DNA of 64,000 nucleotides from Sepiola atlantica (GCA_963556195.1 OY744525.1:79306844-79370843); one strand, 5' to 3'; shown: positions 1 through 10,860, counted from the stretch's first letter. Notes: generated by a model from the sequence alone, not told the origin. Made by a program: numbers and translations.

Positions 1-1215
1 GTTAATTGAAATTTAGGTAAGTTTGTATGTAAAGGATTCACTCCTAAACTAATTAACTGATCATTATGAATTTTGGAAAACAGTTGTTAGGCATAAGAGG
101 TCAAAATGTGGGCTATATTTAGTTTCATGCAAAGGGGGTAAAAAGAGTGTGGAAACCTTTCACGAAATAGGCAATAATATTAATTAATAAATATTCCCCT
201 GTTTTCAGTTTCTTTGGAGTATTTTCAAGTCTTTTTAGGAAGCATAATATGGTCACAACCTCCATTTGAAAATTAAAATATATTAGATTTGCATTAAATT
301 TGATTCATAATCGGTGGAAGATTTCCAGAATTTCAATTTCTTCTTAAGACCCTTTAAATTTTAGATATTATCTATAATCAAAATAGTGTAACGGCTTTTG
401 ATCAATAAGGATTCTACACATAAGGTTTAGTATCATTATATCTTGATTTTAATATTCGTAATGGGACATAAAAGTGCTTTTTCCGGTATTAATTTTACCT
501 GTTATGAGACGGGTATTTTTCTACTATATATATATAAATGTCAATGTCTGCGTTCCCTATAAAAAATGTTAGAGAATCTACATGTAAAATTTTCTGGGTG
601 AGACAATGGAAGTGGTCCCAAATCTCTTAGTACACCCCTAAGGGGGCTATGAAGGCAACACCTTCCTTAAAATTTCAAATATATCCTATTTTAATTGAAA
701 TTGAAATCATATGAAGAAATTTTTCTGACAAGACAATGGAAGTAGTCCTGAATCTCTATATTCCCCCTATATGTGTCTAATCTCTATGTGACCCCCCCCC
801 CCTCCGAGTGATCTACGGAGGCAAAAAAAACTCTGAAAACTTCAAATACGTATATCCGATTTCAATGAAATTTAAACCATATGTATAGGACACTAATTCA
901 GAGTTATCAAAAATTCCAGCTTCTTCCAATGATATTAGTGTGCGAAACGAGGAGGGGAAGCAGTAAAAAAAAAGAAAGTAATATGGTATATGAGCATAGT
1001 GAAAAAGAGCATAGTTGTGTTCCTCATTAATTCTGGGCAACATCGGGTCTTCCTGCTAAAATATATATACCTAACTTTATAAAAGTTAAAGATACACATT
1101 ACGATTGTTACCGCTCTAACCATGTTTTTAATACATAATCTTTGGTTTTCATAATGAAGAAAATAACTTTTTCTTTAAATTATAACTCGACTATATAAGT
1201 TGATGGACCGATATA
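1..1215 (+). repeat. Dispersed repeat family A, copy 1
   Basis: This is an AT-rich non-coding repeat. The first 540 bases match 1240-1850 in order, with shared blocks such as CTCCTAAACTAATTAACTGA, TATGAATTTTGGAA and TGCAAAGGGGGTAAAAAG. A third copy lies on the other strand at 41160-41312. It has no coding capacity. The 5' end lies outside the window. The class is unknown; no terminal inverted repeats, tRNA head or poly(A) tail were seen. Confidence 0.7.
603..875 (+). repeat. Internal ~130-bp direct duplication in family A
   Basis: Two adjacent segments begin with AGACAATGGAAGT (603 and 732) and run through a C-rich block, GAGGCAA/GAAGGCAA and AAAACTTCAAATA-like sequence to ACCATATG or ATCATATG. 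The second contains a run of C near 791-801. It is probably an internal subrepeat of the larger element. Confidence 0.55.
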
Positions 1216-1860
1216 TATATATATATTTATATAAAGTTAGATTTATATATTTGTATGTACAGGATTAACTCCTAAACTAATTAACTGATTATTATGAATT
1301 TTGGAACACAGCTGCTAGACGTAAGGGGGCATAATATGGGCTATATTTAGTTTAATTTAGTTGTATGCAAAGGGGGTAAAAAGTGAGATGAAAGCCCTTC
1401 GTGAAAATTCAGATACCTCCAATGTTTGTGAAATTTTAACAATGGGTATTAGGCAATGATATTAATAAATAGATATTTCCTAAATTTCAGTTTCTTTAGG
1501 GTATTTTAAAGGGTTTTTAGGGGGCATAGTATAGGTGAAACCTCCGATTTTAAAATTCAAATATTTCAGATTTGCATTTAATTTGATCCATAGTCATTAG
1601 ACACCAGTTAAACAAGATTCCATGAATTTCAATTTCTTCTTAAATTCCCTTAAGTGTAAGCGTTAAATTTTAGACATTTTCCGGAATCAAAATGATTAAT
1701 AAGGATTCTAAACATAAGGTTTAGTAACATTATATCTTGATTTTTTCTTTTTGTAAAGGGACATAAATACTGTGCAAAACTGCTCTGTTTGGAAACTAAT
1801 TTTATCGGTCTTGGGATGACAATAGGTATTTTTTTAGTGTATATATATATATATAATGAG
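1216..1860 (+). repeat. Dispersed repeat family A, copy 2
   Basis: This is a diverged second copy in the same orientation as copy 1, starting after a short TA run with ATATAAAGTTAG and TTTGTATGTACAGGATT. It keeps the same block order, including GGGCTATATTTAGTTT and GATTTGCATTTAATTTGAT. It ends near a short (TA) run at 1838-1855. No gene is present. Confidence 0.7.
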
Positions 1861-2284
1861 TTGTACGTATAGAAAAACTAATAAACATAACTCTGTATGC
1901 TTGCTGTCTAAGTGATAATGAAACGGTTCGTCAAGAAATTATCTTTTCAGAAATGAATAAACACATGGTTACTGAAATCTTACCTTCTATTATTTATTTA
2001 TATATGCTTTAGAGTTAAAAAATTAACATTTATTTGGCTTTAATTCTGAAAGTCTGCTATTAATAATTGTTTTTGTACCTTACCTTACGAACTACATAAA
2101 ATCTTCTATTCACTATAAATACTGGGAGCACATGCATCTCAGTGTTGTAACTACCCCAGTCTAATACTGGCAGTCAAGACAGACGTTCAACCACTCTGGT
2201 TATCTGTTGAATTATACTTTTTCAATATACTTCGTTTCTCTAAATTCCGAGTTCGTGTTTTATTTCCAGACCCTTTACAGGGCC

Positions 2285-2292
<8 letters not shown>

Positions 2293-2356
<64 letters not shown>
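2293..2356. repeat. (TA)n microsatellite
   Basis: About 30 TA units are interrupted once by GTATATATAC near the end. The open frame that crosses it is read-through of the dinucleotide, not a gene. Confidence 0.95.
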
Positions 2357-2359
<3 letters not shown>

Positions 2360-2539
2360 TGGTCCATTAACTTGATTACTTTGATAGCATACTTAAAAAA
2401 CATGGGTATTACTAAATAATATAAAAACATACCCTTTACCATCACCCATGTTTTTTTTAACTATGCCATTTTTTTTTAATATGTAAAGTAAAAGAGCAAA
2501 TCAACAAATGAACCCCACATATCATTGCATGCAGATTCT

Positions 2540-2950
2540 TAAATATACCAATCATAATAACCCCAGTAGCATCAGCATCGGTCTATACAACCAAAAGTAA
2601 TTACAGAAGACCTGAGAGATGATGGAAAGATTGAGAAGGGATAACGCCATCCATACCACAACTTGAATAGAACCGAGAGTACTGGAATATTGAGAAGACT
2701 TACTGTCATTCAGATTCAAGAGAAAGCCACCGGTGATTATCAGTGATAAACAACTGGTGACGACTGGTGTTAGAACTCCAAATGAGTTAAAACAATAATA
2801 GAATGAAAGAGAGAACACTGTAATTATTAAGGAGAGTTGCTGTCACTCAGATTTCATGTGAAACCATTCGTTGTTATCAGTAGCAAATCACTGGTATGGG
2901 CTGATGTGAGAACTCCCCCATACCATTAATAATAATAAAGTATCTGTCCA
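2540..2950 (+). mobile_element. 3' end of an RLE-type LINE (untranslated part)
   Basis: The segment matches the 3' ends of the LINE relics at 48.2-48.6 kb and 32.9-34.2 kb: AGTACTGGAA, GAGGAGACTTATTGTCAC-like and CACTGGT blocks, then GAACTCC and an AATAATAATAA tail. Two termini are visible, near 2771-2805 and 2912-2938, so the 3' unit is partly duplicated in tandem. No coding part remains. It abuts the minus-strand LTR element at about 2990. Confidence 0.7.
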
Positions 2951-2995
2951 CTATGATCTTGCAAACACAGATATAAAACTCAAAATGGGCCTTTT

Positions 2996-3370
2996 TGAAT
3001 AAAAACTTGATCGGACCTTTACTAAAAATCTTAGAGGCAGGCTCTCCTGAGGTTCAGCAGAGACATGTTAACATCTTTTTGGTGCCATTCGCTTATCTTA
3101 GTAGCACAAACATCTGCGTTTACCATGAATGTGTCTACATGATGGTTAAGTATGCGATAGTTCATCACTGGGTGCACCTTTGCCTTATTCCGTTGCATCA
3201 CGGCCATCAACAGAATAAACGCCTTGATTGGTCCTAGCCTTTCTTCTGGGTATGGGACAAGCCAACACTTGTCCATCCATGCATGGAGCTCCTGATCATA
3301 TTCTGGTTGAATTTCTGCAGCCACCCAATATTTGGACACTCCATTGCGCAAAACTCTGACCACTTACACA
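2996..3370 (-). pseudogene. LTR-element reverse transcriptase, N-terminal fragment
   Basis: The frame 3363-3031 reads through the fingers region: LGPIKAFILLMAVMQRNKAK, then a VHPVMNYRILN-like block and finally LLNLRRACL, which sits where motif A (LLDLRRAYL-type) is expected. The catalytic Asp of motif A has become Asn. The frame then meets a stop and the element ends. RT converts element RNA to cDNA; this copy cannot do so. Confidence 0.75.
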
Positions 3371-3639
3371 CTGCGATCTACGCTCGTTTCTGATGGTCGA
3401 AAGTAGTGGTATAGTTAGATTCACTGATGGAGATGGCCGCGAATGTGGTGACTTCCCCGTCGTCAATCCGAACCGCTCGTGTAGGCCAAAAGTGATGCCT
3501 CTCAATGCCTTTATCGCATCTATCCCCAACAACAGATCAAACCTCAGTGGTTTACCATGCACCACCAGAATTGTTTTCATCTGTGAAAATGGTGACGACT
3601 CTACTGCCGCAGCATGCACGGGACACACCTCCAATAGTC

Positions 3640-3800
3640 ATGATGTCCACCCTTGTTGTCTTCCAGGATCGGCATCAACTTGCATTTACTATTGTCTGCG
3701 ATTTACTATTGTCTGCGAACAGCCCGTGTCAATTAACGCCGAACACCGCATTCCATCAACATGGACGATAATCTCCAGGAGCGCCGCATTTACATCCTGG
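3640..3800 (-). pseudogene. LTR-element aspartic protease fragment
   Basis: The active-site motif ALIDTGCSQTIV is readable, with Asp-Thr-Gly at 3730-3722. Just downstream a perfect 17-bp tandem duplication (3684-3700 and 3701-3717) shifts the frame and separates the protease from its C-terminal part. The protease would process the Gag-Pol polyprotein. It lies between the zinc knuckles and RT, as expected. Confidence 0.75.
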
Positions 3801-3840
3801 TGGGGGAGAGGCTGGCCTTGTCCCCTGGCTCGTTTCCCAA

Positions 3841-4480
3841 ACAGTCCTGGGCTCAGTGTCCAAGCTTGCCGCATTGGAAGCAATGTGTTCCACATCTTCG
3901 CCAGGGTCTCGCTATATGACCTTTTCCGCTGCACCTGTAGCAGGTTATATTGGTGCTAGGATCGCGCTTTATTGTGAGCTGCGATCACATGTTGACTTTG
4001 GTCCCCAGTTGTCAGCACTCTTGCTCTCACTATCAGATCTCCCATAGTCAGAATCTCAATTTTTGGCACCTGTTGGAGTCCGTTGGAGATGACATCATGG
4101 AACCTTGTAACAAATGCCAGTTTGGCAAGCCTTTCCAGGCCAATTCCCTCGAACCTGGCCAATCTGACCAACCGTCTGATGTTGTTTACGCAAATATTTA
4201 CCTGCTCTCAACTCATCTAACCATGGTTAACTTCCTATAGGCTGTGAATGCACCATCCATGAATGCCTAATTGGGCTTCTATCCGCTTCACATCCAGTTG
4301 GTCGCTCTCGTTCATCTCCAATGCCAATCCATCCCCCTCCAGATACAATAGGAGTAGGCTTGCCACATAATCCACCTTCTGAAGTCTTGTCACTAATCTT
4401 AATTTCTTTAGCCATGCCACCACATCTCCCTCACCAGTGAATTGCTTTATCATATCACTGGTTATGCTTACCTTTGCCAT
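3841..4480 (-). pseudogene. LTR-element gag with two CCHC knuckles
   Basis: An ATG at 4480 opens MAKVSITSDMIKQFTGEGD, followed by a helical capsid-like region with GLERLAKLAFV and LTMGDLIVRARVL. A frameshift lies near 4230, since gag sequence continues in another frame at 4171-3956. Two knuckles follow: CYRCSGKGHIARP at 3942-3905 with the last Cys lost, and CFQCGKLGH then C at 3882-3841, with an in-frame TGA at 3855-3853 where Trp would be expected. Gag forms the particle and binds RNA. Confidence 0.78.
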
Positions 4481-4899
4481 TATAATTGCCGAAATAGCTT
4501 GAAAGATATATTTAGTTAATTAATTTCTATTTCAGTCACGTAAATTATTTAGAGTTGAAAGAATACACACTTGTTGTAGATTATTTTCCTCCTTTTCACC
4601 AAAAACAGAGTAGATATTCACTCTCAGTATTAACAGCAGTAGTACTTCTTTCTTTTCTTCACCAAAAACAGTCTAAAACAAGTGATAAACTGACAACTGT
4701 CCAAAACACACACGAACGAGGTGGCATCCAAAAAAGATCTCGTCCTCGAGCAAAGACCTCACTCCTTTTATTCAGCTATTTTAGACTGCCATTTTGCATA
4801 ATCATGACCTCGAAATCAAATTTGCAGCCACTGTTTCCTTCCAGCAGGTGTATACTAGTCGTGGTCGCTTATCCCTTGGTCTCTCTGCACCATCACCAC
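4481..4899 (-). repeat. Probable 5' LTR / leader of the LTR element
   Basis: On the minus strand this segment starts with TGTGGTGATGGTGCAGAGAG, contains GAATAAAAGG (a possible TATA or polyadenylation signal), and runs to the gag ATG. It carries a short internal repeat (CTGTTTTTGGTGAA twice). No second LTR is in the window and no primer-binding site was identified, so the LTR boundary is inferred from position. Confidence 0.5.
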
Positions 4900-5016
4900 A
4901 AAATAAAAAGTTAGATAAGCATAGATGAAATGCAATTTTGTTTTATGCCTAGACAAAGTACCACTGGTGCTTTAATTATCCAGAGACATATGCAAGAGGA
5001 GTTCCTTAGTAAGAAT

Positions 5017-5430
5017 AAGAACCTGTATTTTGCTTTTGTGGATCTGGAGAAAGCTTTTACCAGAGTGCCAAGAGATGTTGTCTGGTAGGCATTGCGTAAA
5101 CTAGAGGCAAACAAGTGGTTAGTGAAGGTTGTTCAAGCAATGTACAGAAATGCTCAAAGTCATGTTAGAATAAACAGCACATTTAGTGAAAGCTTTAATG
5201 TTAAAGTAGGAGTACATCAGGGCTCTGTACTGAGTCCGTTACTTTTCATTTGTGTCTTAGAAGCATTACCCAGGGAGTTCCGTATGAGTTGTCCAGAAGA
5301 GATAATGTATGCTGATGACTTAGTACTTGCCTGTGAAACAATGGAAGGTTTACTTGTGAAGTTAAAAACTTGGAGGAATACTATGGAAAGTAAAGGCCTG
5401 AGAGTGAATGTCACCAAGACAAAAATGTAG
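5017..5430 (+). pseudogene. RTE-like reverse transcriptase core
   Basis: Motif A is seen as FAFVDLEKAF (Asp at 5041). A TAG at about 5086 interrupts the frame, which then stays open from 5092 to 5430. That stretch holds motif B (HQGSVLSPLLF, 5215-5247) and the catalytic motif C, YADDLVLA, with YADD at 5308-5319, then WRNTMESKGLRVNVTKTKM. All three catalytic aspartates are present, but the 112-codon piece is far shorter than a working RT. Confidence 0.85.
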
Positions 5431-5454
5431 ATCAGTGGTTGAAAATCCCTCAGA

Positions 5455-5620
5455 AAGAGAAAAATTCCCATGCTCAGTTTGTGACAAGAGAGTTGGGTGA
5501 AACACAATTTTGTGTAGTACATGCAGGCATTGGGTACACAAGAAGTGCAGTGGAATTACTGATAGGCTGAAAGAGGACAACCAGTTTGCGTGCAAGAAGT
5601 GTAAGACAACAGAGACGAAT
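5455..5620 (+). pseudogene. Zinc-binding insert of the RTE-like LINE
   Basis: In shifted frames the sequence reads CSVCDKRVG, then CSTCRHWVHKKCSGI, then CKKCK. This is a C-x2-C, C-x2-C-x2-W-V-H-x2-C, C-x2-C spacing that resembles a PHD-type finger. It lies between the RT palm and the C-terminal part, a position found in this LINE lineage. Its function is not established; nucleic-acid or histone contact is a guess. Confidence 0.65.
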
Positions 5621-6210
5621 GCAAACTCAGATATGGAGAAAACATATGTGGATTGCAAAGTTATTGAGGTAGTTCAGAAATTCTGTTCAGTTGGTGATAC
5701 CATTGGGAACAGGGTGAGGCAGGCGCTTGTGTGATAGCCAGAATTAGTAGTGGATGGAGTAAGTTCAGGGAATTTTTCCCATGACTAACCAGCTAAGCGT
5801 TACCACTCTTGACCAAGGGAAGGGTCTATCAGGCATGTGTATGCAATGTGATGATGCATGAAAGTGAAACTTGGCCAGTGAGGATTGAGGACATGCATTG
5901 CATGGAGAGAAATTATATGAGAATGATGTGTAATGCAAGTCTTAAAGACAGGTTCAGATCTGATGAACTTAGAGGAAGATTAAATCTGGACAGTATAGAA
6001 GGTACATGCAGAACAGGAGGCTTCGATAGTATAGCCATGTTGAAAGAATGAATGAGAGTTCATGGGTTAGTAAATGTAGAACAAGGAAAACATAGGAGGA
6101 AGTGATAAAGATGGACTTGAGAAAAAGACATGATCAAAAATAGGTTAGCTTGAAAGTCAATTTCTAAAACCCATCCAACACATGTCAGCATGTAAAATGG
6201 GCGTTAAATC

Positions 6211-6283
<73 letters not shown>
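6211..6283 (+). repeat. (GAT)24 microsatellite, LINE 3' tail
   Basis: A near-perfect GAT run directly follows the LINE 3' terminus (GGGCGTTAAATC). The position suggests it is the retrotransposon tail, later expanded. Confidence 0.9.
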
Positions 6284-6735
6284 GCGGTTCTTTAATTTAC
6301 ATTAATATTTACTGAATTTAACTTTTTAGATAAAAAAATAATTAATACGAATTACAGTTTTGTTTTATTGCTTTCCTTTAATATTTATGCACAAAATTAT
6401 TTATATGTATGAAAACGAAAACAAATAATTAGAAATCATAAATACTCATAAGGTATTTATTTAAATAATTTTTAAAAATCAACATGTGAATTAGTCTTAC
6501 TATTAATTTTGTGAACTATGATTATGTTTTATCAAAGAGCACAATTAAATTGGCAATAAAGTAAAGTAGATAGTTCAACTGTGTAAACAATATAAGACAT
6601 TATTTCTTAATGATTAAGCAACTTAAAGGAAATTGTGATGTAAATAGTAAAGTAGTTTCAGTTACGGATATACATAATAATAAGATAAATATAAATATGT
6701 GCATTCATAAACAATTATTTCATCGTATTACAGCT
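6284..6735. other. No feature seen
   Basis: AT-rich sequence without a usable open frame, repeat match or conserved motif that I can recognise. Confidence 0.6.
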
Positions 6736-6739
6736 CTTC

Positions 6740-6975
6740 AGTGTAGCTAGATGAGCGAATCTTTCAAGCTGAGATTCTAAAGCCAATTACTTTGTTAGCT
6801 GTCTGGATCGAAGTAAACACCCTCACTACAAAGTAAAGGAAATTGTAAGGCTTATATATTTTTCATTTGCATGAGAGCTCAACCTATAAGCTGAGATTCG
6901 AGACACAACTGTCTTTTAAGCTGTCAGGTCCTCTTACCTCTATGCTATCACCCTTGCTATGAAATAAGGGGAATT
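6740..6975 (-). repeat. Two tandem tRNA-derived SINE heads
   Basis: On the minus strand, 6947-6892 shows a TAGCATAGAGGTAAGAGG stretch like a Pol III A box and CTCGAATCTC like a B box, about tRNA-spaced. A related second copy lies at about 6865-6750 and also ends in GAATCTCAGCTT. Both point the same way. The bodies are not clearly delimited. Confidence 0.55.
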
Positions 6976-7559
6976 TTATATACATGCAAGTGAAGCCATG
7001 TGATAACTATGTAGCTTAGCCAGGGACAGGGCGAAGTATTGGAGATCTTTGATCTAAATCTAGTGTTCATTCTTGCCCTGATGACAAATATTTGACTGTG
7101 GTTCAAGAAAAGTGTGCTTGTACAAAAGAGCAAAATTGATCATAAATGCTGCTTGCTCCTATTTACCTGCCTCCCCACAAGAGTTGGAAGTGACGCAAGG
7201 TTGAGCTTCATGAGAGGTGTTGCCTTTATTGCATGCCATACAGGTGCTCATGGCCCTGTGGCATTCAGTAATGGCACCTGATCAGACTGATAAGCTCTCA
7301 ATAAGAAGTAATCAGTCTAAAAAGCGGTACTGCTTTCTTTGTCATTTTTGTAAATAGATATTCATAGACCAGTCCATATTTTGGCATATGTTCCAGAACC
7401 GCAACTGCTGGTGAACCTCTAATATAACTTGTGAATGTCAAATTAATGCATAAAATTTTTCATATTATCTCTTTGAAAAATAACAGTTCATTGTATCTTA
7501 ATTAATGCTCTTAAATATTCTCAAACATAAATACAAAAAAAAACTTGATTCAATAAACT

Positions 7560-7790
7560 AGCTGAAGTACTTCACGTATACAAAAACATAAATATATACA
7601 CAAACATGCACACACAAACATTTTCCAAGCTTATGCACGCACATACACACTGGAGTGTATACAAACACAGTAAGACGTGCAAAATCACATATATTAACAC
7701 ACATACACATACATAAATGTCTCTATCATATAAACACACATACATATGAGAACACACACATGTGCACAAATGAATAGACAAACAAGAAAC
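7560..7790. repeat. Cryptic CA/ACAT-rich simple sequence
   Basis: Irregular CACA, ACAT and CATA runs. The minus-strand 102-codon frame over it is full of Cys-Val-Cys and Tyr-Ile repeats and is low-complexity read-through. Confidence 0.8.
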
Positions 7791-7968
7791 GTTATTCCTG
7801 CGGACAGTAAACGTGTGAGAGCAGGTTGCATCTCTAAATGAGTTCCAAAGAATCAGCCAGCTGAGCTCAATGAGATTCATAAAAATAAAGACAAAATATT
7901 AAAAAGAGCCACACCTTGCATATTGTCAAATGTTGAATAGATATAACTCTACTGCTATTATTTCTTTT

Positions 7969-7974
<6 letters not shown>

Positions 7975-8052
<78 letters not shown>
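7975..8052. repeat. (TA)n microsatellite
   Basis: About 38 uninterrupted TA units. They lie directly beside the hammerhead-bearing sequence at 8085-8170, as also happens near 36.7 kb. Confidence 0.95.
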
Positions 8053-8055
<3 letters not shown>

Positions 8056-8074
8056 TTGAAAAAACTATACGTCA

Positions 8075-8170
8075 CATATTTCAGAGTCATACCGCGGTTT
8101 CATCCAGATGGACTGGCTTTAAAAAATTTTTAAACCCATCTATCGCCCATAAGGAATCGTCAGCGAGAGA
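8075..8170 (-). ncRNA. Hammerhead ribozyme motif (type I, long stem II)
   Basis: On the minus strand CTGACGA (8163-8157) is followed by a long imperfect stem II closed by TTCC and GGAT, then GAAA (8101-8098). Stem III is the 8-base palindrome ACCGCGGT (8098-8091), with A at the cleavage position (8090). Beyond it, TGA and GAAA segments can pair with TCG and TTTC upstream of the core. Stem III has almost no loop, as in minimal retroelement hammerheads that may act as dimers. The insert in stem II is unusual. Confidence 0.5.
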
Positions 8171-8426
8171 AAAGTTTATATTTAAAGTAGTGGAGCTACC
8201 AACATTTATTAATTTTTAAAAATTTGTTTATTATTTAATATCTAATATTTTACATATTTAAAAAAAAGTTTGATGTTTAAATTTCTATAACATGTGTTTC
8301 AAGCATGTTTGACTCTCTTCAGATATTTGTTGTTTTGACAGTAATTGAAATTAAGATACACTTACCCGGGGAGGCAGGGGGAAGCGTTATTGCTGTCCAC
8401 AGTGTTCAACTGTATATATATATTGG

Positions 8427-8955
8427 GTGTTGCAGCAAAATCCGACACTTAACAAAAAGTAAACAAAATACAAGGAGATGCTGAGGAGCATGGTTAAGCC
8501 CTGAATGGACGAGATCACTGCTGGACACCTCTGCGTCTTCCAGCAGAAGTTCGCTCCTACACACAAGGCAAAGACTTGTGGCTTCTCAACAATGTTCCTC
8601 ACCACTGGTCGCCGGATTTGTGGCCAGCCTCCTCACCTGACTGCAACCCCCTTGACTTCTGGGGTGTGATCAAGGTCAAGACCAATAAGCACGCCCATAC
8701 CACAGTCTACTTTTGAAGGCTGCCATCGTGGAGGCATTCACCGTTATAGACAAGGACCTGGTCACCAAAGCGTGTGACTCATTTCACGCCTGCCTTGAGA
8801 TGGTCGTCTCTGCCAGCGGCGCTTACATTGAGAAATAATATAGTATGTAACTATAACTGTTGCTAAATAAACTGTCGGGTCTCTACATATACCACTTTAG
8901 TTTTTATTGTTTATTTCGTTTTCTTTTCGTCAAGTGTCGGATTTTGCTGCAACAA
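8427..8955 (+). mobile_element. Internally deleted mariner element
   Basis: Terminal inverted repeats of about 45 bp are visible: GTTGCAGCAAAATCCGACAC at 8429 and its reverse complement ending at 8953, flanked by TA-rich DNA. Inside, only the C-terminal half of a mariner transposase can be read (PHHWSPDLWPASSPDCNPLDF, in shifted frames). The catalytic Asp of the VFQQD-type block is replaced by Lys. The N-terminal half is deleted. Confidence 0.88.
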
Positions 8956-9399
8956 TTTTTATATATATATCAAGTATAAAATCACGAATATATCATTCTA
9001 TCATTTAATAACAATTTCGGAACAAAATAACTTTTACACACGTTTCTGGAGAAGCCAGAACAAAACATGATTAGACTAAACTGTTATAAACGACTCCTTT
9101 TCCATAGAAAGAGTAGGGATGAAAACAAACAAACTTACATTTGTAAACATTTCTGTTGGTACATCATTTTCAAAACAAATTATGTGTTTATAGTAAGATA
9201 TAATGCCATCTTTAATCCAAGCAAAATCAAGTAAAAATACGCCTATCTCTATATACTCCTCAAAAACAAAAATATCTCTTTCTAATCAAAAAAAATAAAA
9301 AATTAATTTTAAATAAAAAAAATTCACTTTTAGACTTATATATATAATGCATGTACAAATCATAACATACACATTGGTTTGTTTATTGTCTAATGGAAA

Positions 9400-9615
9400 A
9401 TCAACCCTATTTGGCATAATTAATATTGAAGCATTATGCTATAGTATACAAGTAATTGAACAAAAGTTGCCATTTTAAAAATAGCTGAGTAGAAATTGTT
9501 GGTTAATACATTTTCTAACAGTATTAGTGTGCAAATAACCACAATAGACGGCACTGGTTTGAACTCAGCATAACCGATTCTATAGACAGTGATGGTATCC
9601 ATCAGACTGATCATG
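9400..9615 (-). repeat. tRNA-derived SINE, family F1
   Basis: The minus strand starts with a tRNA-like head (B-box-like GAGTTCAAACC near 9565) and continues into a body with ACTAATACTGTTAGAAAATG and CAACTTTTGTTCAATTAC. The same body recurs at 10.94, 23.84 and 35.58 kb, always on the minus strand. The class is inferred from the head and the repeated body. Confidence 0.6.
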
Positions 9616-9639
9616 CTTCCCTAAACACACACACACACA

Positions 9640-9700
<61 letters not shown>
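9640..9700. repeat. (TA)n microsatellite
   Basis: About 30 TA units preceded by a short (CA) run. Confidence 0.95.
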
Positions 9701-9703
<3 letters not shown>

Positions 9704-10004
9704 TAAACACTTAGCATCTTATTTATATAAAGTCTGTTTTTGTTATCCAGAGGTTACTTCCCTATAATTTCCTCTAATTGTCATGAAGGAGTCATCAAGC
9801 CTTCATTAAAGTTGCTTTGCCCTCCAATATTTGCCCTATGCAGAAATGTTATCCAAACGTAAAAAGCCGCTTAACCTTTTGGATTTCACAATGCAGGAAG
9901 CTCAGAACTATTCCAAGCCGACACTATTTGTTCAGTGGAAGAATGAAACAACCTTATCCTCACTCTCAATGACAGCAGCAACAACAACACAAACAAAAAC
10001 AACC

Positions 10005-10100
10005 AAGATTACCTTTTCAATATTATTATCCCAATCAATAACAACAAAAGCATAAAAATCAATTAAACCATTTTCTATATATTAATACATGTGTACCTAT
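10005..10100 (+). repeat. Direct repeat, copy 1 (with 10765-10860)
   Basis: The blocks ACCTTTTCAATATTATTATC, CCCAATC, ACAACAAAAGCATAAAAA and TCAATTAAACCATTTTCTA recur in order 760 bp downstream with about 80% identity by eye. Non-coding. A tRNA-like stretch (CTGCATAATGGATAC) follows at about 10100. Confidence 0.65.
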
Positions 10101-10764
10101 CTGCATAATGGATACAAACATGGCTTATGGAATTGGCAATGCGGAGTTTAAATTCAGCCGGAGCTTTTGTGGTCCTTACATATTAATAGCATGTGGAAAG
10201 TTGTGAAACTGTCCACCTCTCAAAGAAATATATAAAATAGTAAATAATTGTATACAATGGATCGTTTATAATAGGTATTGTATTTCAACATTAAATGGCT
10301 GCAAATGTATAGATATACTATAAAGTGCACAAACCGAATCAAACCTACCTATTCTAGTAAAAAAGTAAATTCGTATAGGTCAGCATAGTACGACTTTTAT
10401 GGCCGGCTTAATTATGTTGTTGGCATTCGTTTCACTGATTCTTTCTAGAATCAGGTACTTACAGAAGGAACCACTTGAACGTTGCCAACAAAGTGGTGTT
10501 ATAGAATCAACTGGATTCTAACTTGGAACACATACGTCATCAGTTTGTGTCTTTATTTACTTCACCTCCCACCTTTGTCTTTATTTACTTCACCTCCCAC
10601 CTACCTAGGAACCTACTTTGGTTTGTGCGTTTTACAGTATACTCAGCCTTTTTTGCTTAATAATGTCAAAGCACAATACATGTTGTAAAGTATTCATTAT
10701 ATATGATTAATTGAACACGTTGCTTGTGAGGGGTGGGGAACTGTGTGTTTATAGATTTCCTAAC

Positions 10765-10860
10765 CAAAATCACCTTTTAAATATTATCATCCCAATCGCA
10801 ACAACAAAGAAAGCATAAAAAAATCAATGAAATCATCTTCTAACTATGAATACTTCCTTA
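10765..10860 (+). repeat. Direct repeat, copy 2 (with 10005-10100)
   Basis: Diverged second copy of the non-coding block described for 10005-10100, with CACCTTTTAAATATTATCAT and AAAGCATAAAAAAATCAATG. Confidence 0.65.

Larger units (their letters stand above)
2990..4899 (-). mobile_element. Broken LTR retrotransposon (gag-protease-RT)
   Basis: Read on the minus strand, the order is LTR-like leader (4899-4481), gag start (4480), two CCHC zinc knuckles, an aspartic protease DTG, and the first part of reverse transcriptase. It stops abruptly near 2990, where LINE 3' sequence begins, so most of RT, RNase H, integrase and the 3' LTR are missing. Stops and frameshifts occur throughout. The gag-knuckle-protease-RT order fits Ty3/Gypsy-like elements, but the clade is not resolved because the YxDD box is absent. 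Confidence 0.8.
4920..6283 (+). mobile_element. RTE-like LINE relic with (GAT)n tail
   Basis: A 3' part of a non-LTR retrotransposon: RT motifs, a zinc-binding insert, a thumb-like region with SETWPV, a short 3' tail with CATGTCAGCATGTAAAATGG, and a (GAT)n run. Short 3' UTRs ending in simple repeats are typical of the RTE group. The 5' end, including any APE endonuclease, is missing; several stops and frameshifts follow the RT core. Insertion sites cannot be fixed by eye. Confidence 0.8.

Noticed and set aside
9831..10055. 74-codon open frame starting MPYAEMLSKR
   Set aside because: No recognisable domain; its end overlaps a non-coding direct repeat (10005-10100).
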